DNA of 6,275 nucleotides from F23-D06 sp045600905 (GCA_045600905.1 JAZRYT010000008.1:1-6275); one strand, 5' to 3'; positions 1-6,011 are shown, counted from the stretch's first letter. Translations and numbers: made by a program. Notes: generated from the sequence alone by a model not told the origin.

Positions 1-1155
1 GAAATTCGTAAATGTTCTGACCTTACCAATACAGTAAACGGTTCAAAAGAAAGAATCTCACAATTACTTGTTTTCGCAGGTAAGAATAGAGTAGAAGTTG
101 AAAAGGCTGTTGCTGGTGATATCATCGCTACCATCAAATTAAAATCTGCTCAAACAGGTACAACATTGGTTGCTAAAGGTGATGACATCATTGAACAAAC
201 TGCTTACCCAGATCCAAAATTCCGTACTGCTGTTAGAGCTAAAAACAGTTCTGATGATGAAAAATTAGGTGCTGTTTTGAACGAAATCCGCAAGACTGAC
301 CCTACATTCTTGATGGAACAATCTAAGGAATTAAAACAAATGATCATCTCTGGTCAAGGTGAACAACACTTGAACATTGTTAAATGGATGATTGAGAAGT
401 TGAATAAGATTGAAGTTGAATACTATGCTCCGAAGATCCCTTATCGTGAAACTATCACGAAATCTGCTGAAGCTATGTATCGTCACAAAAAACAATCTGG
501 TGGTTCTGGTCAATTTGGTGAAGTTCACATGCTCGTTGAAGCTTACTACGAAGGCATGCCTACCCAAAGCAAATACCCGATCCGTGGTACTGAAACCTAC
601 GACCTTCCTTGGGGTGGCAAGTTGATTTACAACAACTGTATCGTCGGTGGTGCCATCGATGCACGCTTTATGCCGGCTATCTTGAAGGGTATTATGGAAA
701 GATTGGAAGAAGGCCCGCTTACCGGTTCCTACGCTCGCGATATCGTCGTCAACATTTACGATGGTAAAATGCACCCGGTTGATTCAAACGAAATGGCATT
801 CAAATTGGCTTCCCGCCACGCCTTCAAAGAAGCCTTCACCAACGCCGGTCCGAAAATCCTCGAACCTATCTACGACGTTGACATCTTCGTTCCCGCAGAC
901 CGTATGGGTGATGTGATGACCGACCTCCAAGGCCGTCGTGGTATTATGATGGGTATGGATAGCGAAGGCTCCTTCCAAATGATTCACGCTAAAATTCCAT
1001 TGGCAGAATTGAACAAATACTCCACTACATTGAGCTCCATCACTTCAGGTCGTGCTTCTTACACCATGAAATTCGCTGAATACCAAGCTGTTTCTGCTGA
1101 TGTTCAATCCGAAATCATTAAGAAATACGAAGCTGAACACGAAGAAGAAGAATAA
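1..1155 (+). CDS. Elongation factor G family protein, C-terminal part (5' end outside window); probable EF-G2-type paralogue
   Basis: The frame is open from base 1 and ends at TAA 1153-1155, giving 384 residues of a protein that is usually about 700 or more, so the G domain and most of domain II lie off the left edge. The visible part starts in the end of domain II (residues 1-55), then domain III (about 68-150, with SGQGEQHLNIV), domain IV (about 151-286) and domain V (about 288-372), and ends in an acidic tail (EHEEEE). Domain IV keeps HKKQSGGSGQFG (162-173) and the tip segment KMHPVDSNEMAFKLA, whose His (residue 258) matches the decoding-site His of EF-G. Domain V has the family segment RMGDVMTDLQGRRG. 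EF-G moves tRNA and mRNA through the ribosome. No rpsJ or other ribosomal protein gene follows, unlike str-operon fusA, so I favour the stand-alone paralogue known in Bacteroides as EF-G2. That assignment is inference because the G domain is not visible. ATG 166 is internal, not the start. Confidence 0.93.
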   Translation, partial: EIRKCSDLTNTVNGSKERISQLLVFAGKNRVEVEKAVAGDIIATIKLKSAQTGTTLVAKGDDIIEQTAYPDPKFRTAVRAKNSSDDEKLGAVLNEIRKTDPTFLMEQSKELKQMIISGQGEQHLNIVKWMIEKLNKIEVEYYAPKIPYRETITKSAEAMYRHKKQSGGSGQFGEVHMLVEAYYEGMPTQSKYPIRGTETYDLPWGGKLIYNNCIVGGAIDARFMPAILKGIMERLEEGPLTGSYARDIVVNIYDGKMHPVDSNEMAFKLASRHAFKEAFTNAGPKILEPIYDVDIFVPADRMGDVMTDLQGRRGIMMGMDSEGSFQMIHAKIPLAELNKYSTTLSSITSGRASYTMKFAEYQAVSADVQSEIIKKYEAEHEEEE

Positions 1156-1178
1156 TATTTTTCAACATCATACCCCCT

Positions 1179-1207
1179 GTAGTGACGGTGCACTGCACCG
1201 TCTCTAC
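1179..1207. repeat. Strong palindromic hairpin after the EF-G gene; possible terminator and dispersed palindromic element
   Basis: Arms GTAG-T-GACGGTGC (1179-1191) and GCACCGTC-T-CTAC (1195-1207) pair over 12 of 13 positions with one T/T mismatch, around a 3-base loop (ACT). It begins 23 bases after the EF-G stop codon and is followed by GTGTTTTAT, a short T run, so it could end transcription of that gene. The outer sequence, in particular CGTCTCTAC on the right, resembles the GTAGAGACG/CGTCTCTAC palindromes that I recall as dispersed repeats in cyanobacterial and Bacteroidota genomes; the left arm would then carry one A-to-T change. The hairpin is seen directly. Membership of a repeat family is from memory and untested. 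Confidence 0.7.
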
Positions 1208-1225
1208 GTGTTTTATAACATCTGC

Positions 1226-1247
1226 TATCGTAAAATTCTTAACGATA
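1226..1247. repeat. Inverted repeat overlapping the expected -33 region of the 605-residue gene's promoter
   Basis: TATCGTAAA (1226-1234) and TTAACGATA (1239-1247) form 9-base arms with one mismatch and a 4-base gap. The repeat ends 6 bases before the TAnnTTTG element at 1254, placing it where the -33 element would be. It could be an operator, or chance in AT-rich DNA. Confidence 0.4.
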
Positions 1248-1253
1248 ATTTTT

Positions 1254-1261
1254 TATCTTTG
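1254..1261 (+). promoter_or_regulatory. Candidate Bacteroidota -7 promoter element (TAnnTTTG) for the T9SS cargo gene
   Basis: TATCTTTG matches the Bacteroidota primary-sigma -7 consensus TAnnTTTG at every fixed position. It lies 99 bases before the ATG at 1361, implying a 5' leader of roughly 90 bases. I see no clear TTTG -33 element at the usual distance; an imperfect inverted repeat (1226-1247) occupies that place. The leader also contains a 10-bp perfect palindrome, GAATGCATTC, at 1328-1337. Confidence 0.5.
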
Positions 1262-1360
1262 CCACCGCATTTGTCTATTATGTTATTACGACCTCGCATA
1301 ATCCTCATCTGCCGAATGATTTATTGGGAATGCATTCACCTGAGAGGTCATTGAATAGAT

Positions 1361-3178
1361 ATGAAAAAATGTTTACTCCTCATTTCCGTAATGTGCTGCG
1401 CGTGCTTTGCCCTACACGCACAAACCGTCATTTATAGCGACAATTTCGATTCCTATCCGGTCGGCAGTCACATCTCACAGGTCAACGACAATTGGGTTTG
1501 CTATGGGGATAGTTTGAAAGACGCCACCATTAGCAACACGATGGCAGCGTCTGCACCAAATTCTCTGCAAATTGGAGGGGATCATCCTAATCTGGTATCT
1601 TATTTTTTACCAATGGCATTTCAAAAAAGTGGCAGATACCATATAGGATTCAACCTCTATGTGCCAAGCTCAGGAGATGATGGGGCATATTTTGCAGCTT
1701 GGCACCCTTATTCTTACTCTCCAGCCTTTATTTGCGGATTCTCACCGAATCAAACCGGCCGTATATCTCTCATTGATATGGAGGGTAATCTAACTTCAGG
1801 ATGCGAATTCACCTATCCGAATGACGTATGGTTACCCATATTGTTAGATATTGATTTGGATGCCAATTTGTTGAATATATATATAAATAATGTATTGGCA
1901 TACGCTGGTGCATACGCCTCCGTGGATCTCAACAATTATGATCCGGCTTTAGGAGAAAAAGGATTGGGGTCAATAACATTCAATAATTCTTCCATTTACC
2001 TTCCATATTATGTAGATGATTTTTCCTTGACGGAACTAACTCCGCCCAATTTCGGGCTGTTCGACCTCTATCCGAATACGGATGTCAATCACTATTTGGC
2101 CCCCAACACATCGGTCACGCAGGATTTCTATTTGACCAATAATGGGGCAGAATATACTATTTATAGGATTGTACCGACCTACAATATTGACCATCCGGAC
2201 ACCACGTCCATAGGCACCACCACCGTTCCCAATTGTCAAGGATACAAAAGCGTGAGGATAAGTTCTCCAACATATATGGAAACGGCCGTGCGCATACCGG
2301 CGGATAGCCTTCGATCGCAGATAGGAAGAATGTTGAAAACCGTGGATGTCGCGTTGCAATCGGTTGACACCGCCACCATCAAAGTGTATGGTATGGGCAA
2401 TCTTCTATATCATTATTATAATGGTATGTATAATTATCCCGATAGTGACTATTCCCACCGCGGACCATACAATCTGAAATATGAAAAGACCTTTATTCCG
2501 CACGACGGATGGAACAGTATTGCTATAGATACGCCTATATTTATTACTGGCGAGGACCTTTACCTCAGCGTTTTTTGGACGCCCAAGCAGGACTCCACCT
2601 ATCTGCTTTTTGATATAATTCCCGCCAATAATCAAAGCTTCTATTGGGGCGATAGTTGGATAAAAGAGGGTGATATTCCTTGGGATCACGTCGTTAGTGA
2701 TAATTTTGCCATACGTTGTATGCTCGATGGTGTCCCGCAGCCCGCGTGGATACATACAGGCTTAGCCCGCGAAGAGATATCATTTTATGGCCATCAAACC
2801 ATTCCTATTACATTTGATGCCAACGATATGGATATGTATGAAACGCGTTCCGGGAAGCTCTATTTTTACTCCTCTGCTGAAGAGGAAGATGAGTTTGTCT
2901 TGGATGTCCATATAATGGCCTGCGGCGTTTCAATAGAAGGATTTGAGGATGCAGACCTCCATATTTATCCGAATCCCACTTCCGAATATGTTAAAATCTC
3001 GTCCGAAGAAGAAATCACGGAGGTGCAGATTTTCAGTATGATGGGACAATTGGTTTGCCAGAAGAGATTCAACAGCAATGAAGTCACGCTTCCCATTCAA
3101 AACCTGCCTGGCGGCATTTACACTGCTAAAATTTTCACCGCACAAGGTGTGAGAAATGCAAAGATAGTGAAGAGATAG
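1361..3178 (+). CDS. Secreted multidomain protein with T9SS type A C-terminal sorting domain
   Basis: This encodes 605 residues. The start is fixed because an in-frame TGA lies at 1352-1354, and ATG 1361 begins a clear signal peptide (MKKCLLLISVMCCACFALHA, cut near Ala20/Gln21). Residues 22-226 begin YSDNFDSYPVG and read as a concanavalin A/LamG-like beta sandwich of the kind found in Bacteroidota exported proteins. Residues about 300-460 resemble the beta-rich module often seen in gingipain-type and adhesin proteins (conserved-looking stretch HDGWNSIAIDTPIFITGEDLYL). A short Ig-like stretch follows (about 465-520). Residues about 530-605 are the T9SS sorting domain: IYPNPTSEYVKIS, then FSMMGQLV, then LPGGIYTAKI and a basic end (KIVKR). 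The protein is expected to cross the outer membrane by the PorSS machinery and be released or anchored to surface lipopolysaccharide. I see no protease or glycosidase catalytic motif, so a binding or adhesin role is inferred from fold alone. No other T9SS component is encoded here. Confidence 0.9.
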   Translation: MKKCLLLISVMCCACFALHAQTVIYSDNFDSYPVGSHISQVNDNWVCYGDSLKDATISNTMAASAPNSLQIGGDHPNLVSYFLPMAFQKSGRYHIGFNLYVPSSGDDGAYFAAWHPYSYSPAFICGFSPNQTGRISLIDMEGNLTSGCEFTYPNDVWLPILLDIDLDANLLNIYINNVLAYAGAYASVDLNNYDPALGEKGLGSITFNNSSIYLPYYVDDFSLTELTPPNFGLFDLYPNTDVNHYLAPNTSVTQDFYLTNNGAEYTIYRIVPTYNIDHPDTTSIGTTTVPNCQGYKSVRISSPTYMETAVRIPADSLRSQIGRMLKTVDVALQSVDTATIKVYGMGNLLYHYYNGMYNYPDSDYSHRGPYNLKYEKTFIPHDGWNSIAIDTPIFITGEDLYLSVFWTPKQDSTYLLFDIIPANNQSFYWGDSWIKEGDIPWDHVVSDNFAIRCMLDGVPQPAWIHTGLAREEISFYGHQTIPITFDANDMDMYETRSGKLYFYSSAEEEDEFVLDVHIMACGVSIEGFEDADLHIYPNPTSEYVKISSEEEITEVQIFSMMGQLVCQKRFNSNEVTLPIQNLPGGIYTAKIFTAQGVRNAKIVKR

Positions 3179-3201
3179 CGTCTTCACCGAAAACCCCGTT
3201 T

Positions 3202-3251
3202 TACCTGCGCATTGTCAAAGATTCTGATGTTTTCATACCTGCGCATTGTCA
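3202..3251. repeat. 16-bp perfect direct repeat, two copies 34 bp apart
   Basis: TACCTGCGCATTGTCA occurs at 3202-3217 and again at 3236-3251, identical over 16 bases with an 18-base spacer of unrelated sequence. It starts 24 bases after the stop codon of the T9SS cargo gene. It could be a pair of protein-binding sites, a short duplication left by slippage, or the remains of a repeat array. Nothing in the sequence decides between these. Confidence 0.75.
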
Positions 3252-3321
3252 GTACGACATTCATCCTCGCTTTTTATATCATTGAATATAAGGCACTCTT
3301 TCCTAAAACAGCCTATAATAT

Positions 3322-3413
3322 TCAGCCAAATTCGCACATAACACATAGATTTTGGCTGATTATGCATCTATATATTCAGCCAAATTTATATAAAACATAG
3401 TGGTTTTGGCTGG
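3322..3413. repeat. Two tandem hairpin units built from four alternating copies of TTTGGCTGA
   Basis: Unit 1 pairs TCAGCCAAA (3322-3330) with TTTGGCTGA (3351-3359). Unit 2 pairs TCAGCCAAA (3376-3384) with TTTGGCTGG (3405-3413), where the last pair is a T-G wobble. Each arm is 9 bases, both loops are exactly 20 bases and the period is 54. Flanks are also shared: ATATTCAGCCAAATT on the left arm, an ACATAG within the loop, and GGTTAT or GATTAT after the right arm. The right arm of unit 1 can also pair with the left arm of unit 2 across 16 bases, so alternative foldings exist. The block lies 155-247 bases before the sigma factor start, so it may be a multi-site operator, a structured leader or a small dispersed palindromic element. 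Confidence 0.75.
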
Positions 3414-3449
3414 TTATCAATCTTATCAATAAGAATTTTTCGATTTTTG
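3414..3449 (+). promoter_or_regulatory. Tandem TTATCAAT repeats followed by a weak -7-like element upstream of the sigma factor gene
   Basis: TTATCAAT is repeated at 3414-3421 and 3423-3430 (9-base period, the geometry of a tandem site), directly after the second TTTGGCTG hairpin. GATTTTTG at 3442-3449 matches TAnnTTTG at all but its first base. No good -33 TTTG lies at the usual distance. If this is the promoter, the leader before the ATG at 3569 would be about 110 bases. The repeat is seen directly; the promoter role is a guess. Confidence 0.3.
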
Positions 3450-3568
3450 CAGCCGTGTAAAATCCTAATATTATAGCAGAAATCATAGGTGGAGAATGGG
3501 AACAAATCATTTCCGGCACTGTCACCTTTTTCTCTTTTCTCGTCATAATGTAGTATTAACAATATTGT

Positions 3569-5371
3569 ATGGACAGTAGCAAGTTTTGGGAGAAACAGTA
3601 TCAGCGCAATATCAGCAGCATTATCGCGACCTGCTACCGCTACGTGGGCGATGATTCCATTGCCGAGGACCTTGCGCACGATGTTTTCATCAAGGCGATG
3701 GACAAGTCCCATACGATTCGGAGTATTTTCAATTTTGACAACTGGCTGAAACGCATTGCCGTCAACCACTGCTTAGACTATCTGCGCCAACAGCCGAATT
3801 TCGTTCCCTTGCCGTCAGATTTGGAAGAAGAAATCCCCGAAATAGATGATTCCCTTGTCTGGAAAGCGGAATTATCGAAGGATGAATTATTGAACACCAT
3901 CCATCAACTTCCCGAGTTACACCGCGCCGTGTTCAACCTATATGCCATTGAGGGCTACTCGCACAGACGCATTGCGGATTTGTTGGGCATCACCGTTCCT
4001 TATTCCAAACAGCTGCTCTGCCGCGCCCGCGCCAAGTTGAGGAAAATGCTTGCTGACAAACATATAGAAAATGAAAAATTGAAAAAAGGACTGCTTATGA
4101 CGATATGGATACCGTTCCTGAAAAAGGCCTTCCCGGCATCACGGCGCATCGACAGGCTTTACCGTTCGCAGTTATCGGCCTTGCGTTTGGCGCCCACGCA
4201 TCCGATGGCTGCCTCCGAAATCAGCAAGGCGGCGACGGCCATGCCCGGGAAAATTGGGACTGTACTTGCAGCGCACAAGACAGCTCTGTTGCTCGTCACT
4301 GCTACGGGCGTCACGGGTGGGACCATCGCCTGGCAGGCCGATAGTAACACGTCGCCAGCCACGGACCCGGGAAACACGCCGTCGTCAATGGTGTCCTATT
4401 TTGACGAATCCCAACGCGACGTTGAAGATTCCACCATTGCCGATTCCACATTCTATCCGCAAAACAAAGCGTCTCTGCCCACCCAAGAGACAGCCAATTC
4501 TGCCTATCCAAAAACTGCCGATAACAACGAACCTGTCATTGTCACTAAAAAAGTCCTTGCTTACCAAAACGTTGATATTCACGACACAACGACAATCGCA
4601 GACACCGTTTTTATGCTCAGAGCGCCACGCACACGCAACAATGTCGTTAACGAACCGCAACTTACGGAAACCGAAAAAGTGCAGCAAACCGTCACCTTTT
4701 TGGAGAACAACGTCTTAAATGGTGAACAAGAAAATCTTACAAATATGGACAGCCTAAAGAACATCAGCCTGGCGGCAATGCTCGCCTTGACTATGAATGT
4801 CGGAGCCTTCGCACAAAGCGACAACATCAATATGCAAAAGAGCAACGAGGCCACGCCGGCATATAAGCACAGCGTGGGACTCATCAATGGATTTTCGTTA
4901 CTGCCAGGTGTGACATACAAACACTGTCCTTCCCAACAGTTTTCTATGGAGACAGATCTTAATCCTAAAACACTCATAACTGGAAGGCTTCTCTCAGAAA
5001 AAGCCAACCATATTGTACTGATTATGGTTGAATTGTCAGAAAATTTTCTATATCAACATTCTTTTGCCCAAAAGAATAATATATCCTACCAATACGTCTT
5101 TGGAGGAGGAGTCAGTGGAGCAATGCAACCATTTTCACCTTTAGTTTGGAAAATTGGTGTCAATGCATTCGCAGGTTTTGAGTTCGTTTTTCTTGATCGA
5201 CCTATCTCATTGCAAGTAGATTTTAGACCGGGATATGGGCTGCTCCTTCGTTCTGCCAAAACTTTGGAAGAACAGCGACACTATTTAGATCTTCTAACTC
5301 CAGGACTTAATCATAATCCACAGAGTTGCTTCGATTGGGCCATAAATTTCGCCATAAGATTTCATAAATAA
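3569..5371 (+). CDS. ECF sigma factor with TM segment and periplasmic linker, in frame with an outer-membrane beta-barrel domain (600-residue fusion ORF)
   Basis: In-frame TAA at 3557-3559 fixes the start at ATG 3569. Residues 1-75 contain sigma region 2 (CYRYVGDDSIAEDLAHDVF, then FDNWLKRIAVNHCLDYLR). Residues about 101-160 are region 4, with a helix-turn-helix around YSHRRIADLLGITVPYSKQ. A basic segment follows, then a weakly hydrophobic TM candidate (about 238-256, ALLLVTATGVTGGTIAW). Residues 257-392 are a polar Asp/Thr/Pro-rich linker. Its VIVTKKVLAYQNVDIHDTT stretch recalls linkers of Bacteroidota anti-sigma-like TM proteins. Residues 393-416 are a second, signal-peptide-like segment, and 430-600 a small barrel-like domain ending in NFAIRFHK. 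An inner-membrane-tethered sigma factor, freed by a signal, is a reasonable model. A single chain carrying an outer-membrane barrel is topologically hard to place, so the barrel may be made separately from ATG 4745, or the frame may join two former genes whose stop was lost. No separate anti-sigma gene is visible. Confidence 0.85.
   Translation: MDSSKFWEKQYQRNISSIIATCYRYVGDDSIAEDLAHDVFIKAMDKSHTIRSIFNFDNWLKRIAVNHCLDYLRQQPNFVPLPSDLEEEIPEIDDSLVWKAELSKDELLNTIHQLPELHRAVFNLYAIEGYSHRRIADLLGITVPYSKQLLCRARAKLRKMLADKHIENEKLKKGLLMTIWIPFLKKAFPASRRIDRLYRSQLSALRLAPTHPMAASEISKAATAMPGKIGTVLAAHKTALLLVTATGVTGGTIAWQADSNTSPATDPGNTPSSMVSYFDESQRDVEDSTIADSTFYPQNKASLPTQETANSAYPKTADNNEPVIVTKKVLAYQNVDIHDTTTIADTVFMLRAPRTRNNVVNEPQLTETEKVQQTVTFLENNVLNGEQENLTNMDSLKNISLAAMLALTMNVGAFAQSDNINMQKSNEATPAYKHSVGLINGFSLLPGVTYKHCPSQQFSMETDLNPKTLITGRLLSEKANHIVLIMVELSENFLYQHSFAQKNNISYQYVFGGGVSGAMQPFSPLVWKIGVNAFAGFEFVFLDRPISLQVDFRPGYGLLLRSAKTLEEQRHYLDLLTPGLNHNPQSCFDWAINFAIRFHK
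4745..5371 (+). CDS. Possible separately translated barrel protein from an internal start (208 residues) inside the sigma fusion ORF
   Basis: ATG 4745 is residue 393 of the 600-residue frame and opens MDSLKNISLAAMLALTMNVG followed by AFAQSDN: a positive residue, a hydrophobic core and an AFA/Q cut site, a good signal peptide. The product would be 208 residues, almost the same as the 207-residue downstream paralogue, which begins with its own signal peptide. Over a 76-residue ungapped block (fusion residues 488-563 against 87-162 of the neighbour) I count 35 identities, including GGG-x-SG, LWKxG-like and EFV positions, and both end in NFAIRF. This supports a complete export-ready gene nested in frame. 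Whether ribosomes start here is not shown by the sequence; Bacteroidota starts need no Shine-Dalgarno, so its absence says little. Confidence 0.5.
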   Translation: MDSLKNISLAAMLALTMNVGAFAQSDNINMQKSNEATPAYKHSVGLINGFSLLPGVTYKHCPSQQFSMETDLNPKTLITGRLLSEKANHIVLIMVELSENFLYQHSFAQKNNISYQYVFGGGVSGAMQPFSPLVWKIGVNAFAGFEFVFLDRPISLQVDFRPGYGLLLRSAKTLEEQRHYLDLLTPGLNHNPQSCFDWAINFAIRFHK

Positions 5372-5386
5372 AACATATTAATAGTT

Positions 5387-6010
5387 ATGAAAAAAACATT
5401 ATTCTTTGTATGCCTTCTCATTGCGAGTACCGCGTATGCGCAAAATGATGATTATGGAAATAGTCTTCCAACAGATTCAACATATTTCTACAAGTATAGT
5501 ATCGGACTAAACATTAGCACTTTAGGCAATGGTATTAGTGCTAAATATGGCATTTCGAAAAATTGTGTGTTTCAAACCGATTTAGCTGGAAGGTTTTTCG
5601 CCAACAGATACTCCAAAGAAAAATCCTTCCTGCTATATGTTTTCGAACTCTCTCAGAATTTCCTGTTTCAAAAGCCATTTGCGGAGAATAACGGCGTGAT
5701 TTGTTACTATATGGTAGGAGGAGGTGCTTCAGGGGGAATTACAATGTTACAACCTCATTTGTGGAAGGTCGGAGTATATCCTTTAGTCGGAATGGAATTC
5801 GTCCTGAAAAAACCTAAACTGTCATTTCAAATAGATGTAAGGGCCGGATATAGTTCGTTGCTGAAGTCAGCGTATGCACAACCACCTCGCACCGATTTGG
5901 ATAGCAATCCCTTATGGCTTTTTTGCTATGCAGGAGTGCCGGACTCATATCCTTATCACGGATATGATATCTCTCTAAATTTCGCCATTAGATTTTGTAA
6001 TATCAAATAA
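5387..6010 (+). CDS. Small outer-membrane beta-barrel-like protein, paralogue of the barrel domain upstream
   Basis: This encodes 207 residues with a signal peptide (MKKTLFFVCLLIASTAYA, cut before Gln19). The mature part has alternating hydrophobic/polar strands, aromatic-rich, with a GGGASGG turn (111-117), the strand pair LWKVGVYPLVGMEFVL and a C-terminal strand LNFAIRF followed by four residues, which fits a small (perhaps eight-strand) outer-membrane barrel of the OMP_b-brl/PorT-like type. It is clearly homologous to the C-terminal third of the preceding ORF (35 of 76 identities in the best block, with shared YK-S-GL at the start and NFAIRF at the end), so the two arose by tandem duplication, some time ago given their divergence. 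The ATG is 15 bases after the upstream TAA and in the same frame, with no promoter visible between them, so co-transcription is likely. The function is unknown; a membrane sensor or envelope-stress partner of the sigma factor is inference. Confidence 0.82.
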   Translation: MKKTLFFVCLLIASTAYAQNDDYGNSLPTDSTYFYKYSIGLNISTLGNGISAKYGISKNCVFQTDLAGRFFANRYSKEKSFLLYVFELSQNFLFQKPFAENNGVICYYMVGGGASGGITMLQPHLWKVGVYPLVGMEFVLKKPKLSFQIDVRAGYSSLLKSAYAQPPRTDLDSNPLWLFCYAGVPDSYPYHGYDISLNFAIRFCNIK

Positions 6011-6011
6011 A

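Larger units (their letters stand above)
3179..3568. other. 390-base intergenic region without a convincing gene, rich in repeats
   Basis: No open frame here has protein-like composition. The region holds a 16-bp direct repeat (3202-3251), two tandem hairpins built on TTTGGCTGA (3322-3413), a tandem TTATCAAT pair (3414-3430) and a weak -7-like element (3442-3449). I see no obvious rho-independent terminator directly after the stop codon at 3178. Confidence 0.7.

Noticed and set aside
331..774. 147-codon open frame on the minus strand inside the EF-G gene
   Set aside because: It is an antisense shadow of a strongly conserved plus-strand coding region.
1328..1337. Perfect 10-bp palindrome GAATGCATTC 24 bases before the T9SS cargo gene start
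   Set aside because: A 10-bp palindrome is only a few-fold rarer than chance in 6 kb and has no partner site nearby, so I do not call it an operator.
1100..1354. 84-codon open frame overlapping the end of the EF-G gene and the following leader
   Set aside because: It crosses the hairpin and the promoter-like element, has no recognisable domain, and starts inside EF-G coding sequence in another frame.
3212..3400. 62-codon open frame in the intergenic region after the T9SS cargo gene
   Set aside because: It has no ATG at its left end, runs through the direct repeat and the hairpin units, and its composition is that of translated AT-rich repeats.
3440..3553. Short plus-strand frame (residues like GEWEQIISGTVTFF) just before the sigma gene, ending at TAG 3551
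   Set aside because: It has about 30 codons with no usable start codon and nothing recognisable; it is probably leader sequence.
3386..3769. 127-codon minus-strand frame covering the sigma gene start and its leader
   Set aside because: It is antisense to sigma region 2, which is convincingly coding on the plus strand, and the remainder spans repeats.
4254..4718. 154-codon open frame overlapping the sigma-barrel ORF in another frame
   Set aside because: Its product is rich in Arg, Pro, Lys and Thr with no fold-like pattern, as expected from reading the linker region out of frame; the sigma frame explains the same DNA.
4719..4757. A TAA-ATG junction with a 12-codon mini-ORF (MVNKKILQIWTA) just before the internal start. 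One extra base in the AAAA run at 4731-4734 would join this ATG to the barrel frame.
   Set aside because: It would require a sequence error or slippage and would break the sigma frame upstream. ATG 4745 already gives a full signal peptide, so I kept that and note this only as a thing to check in raw reads.
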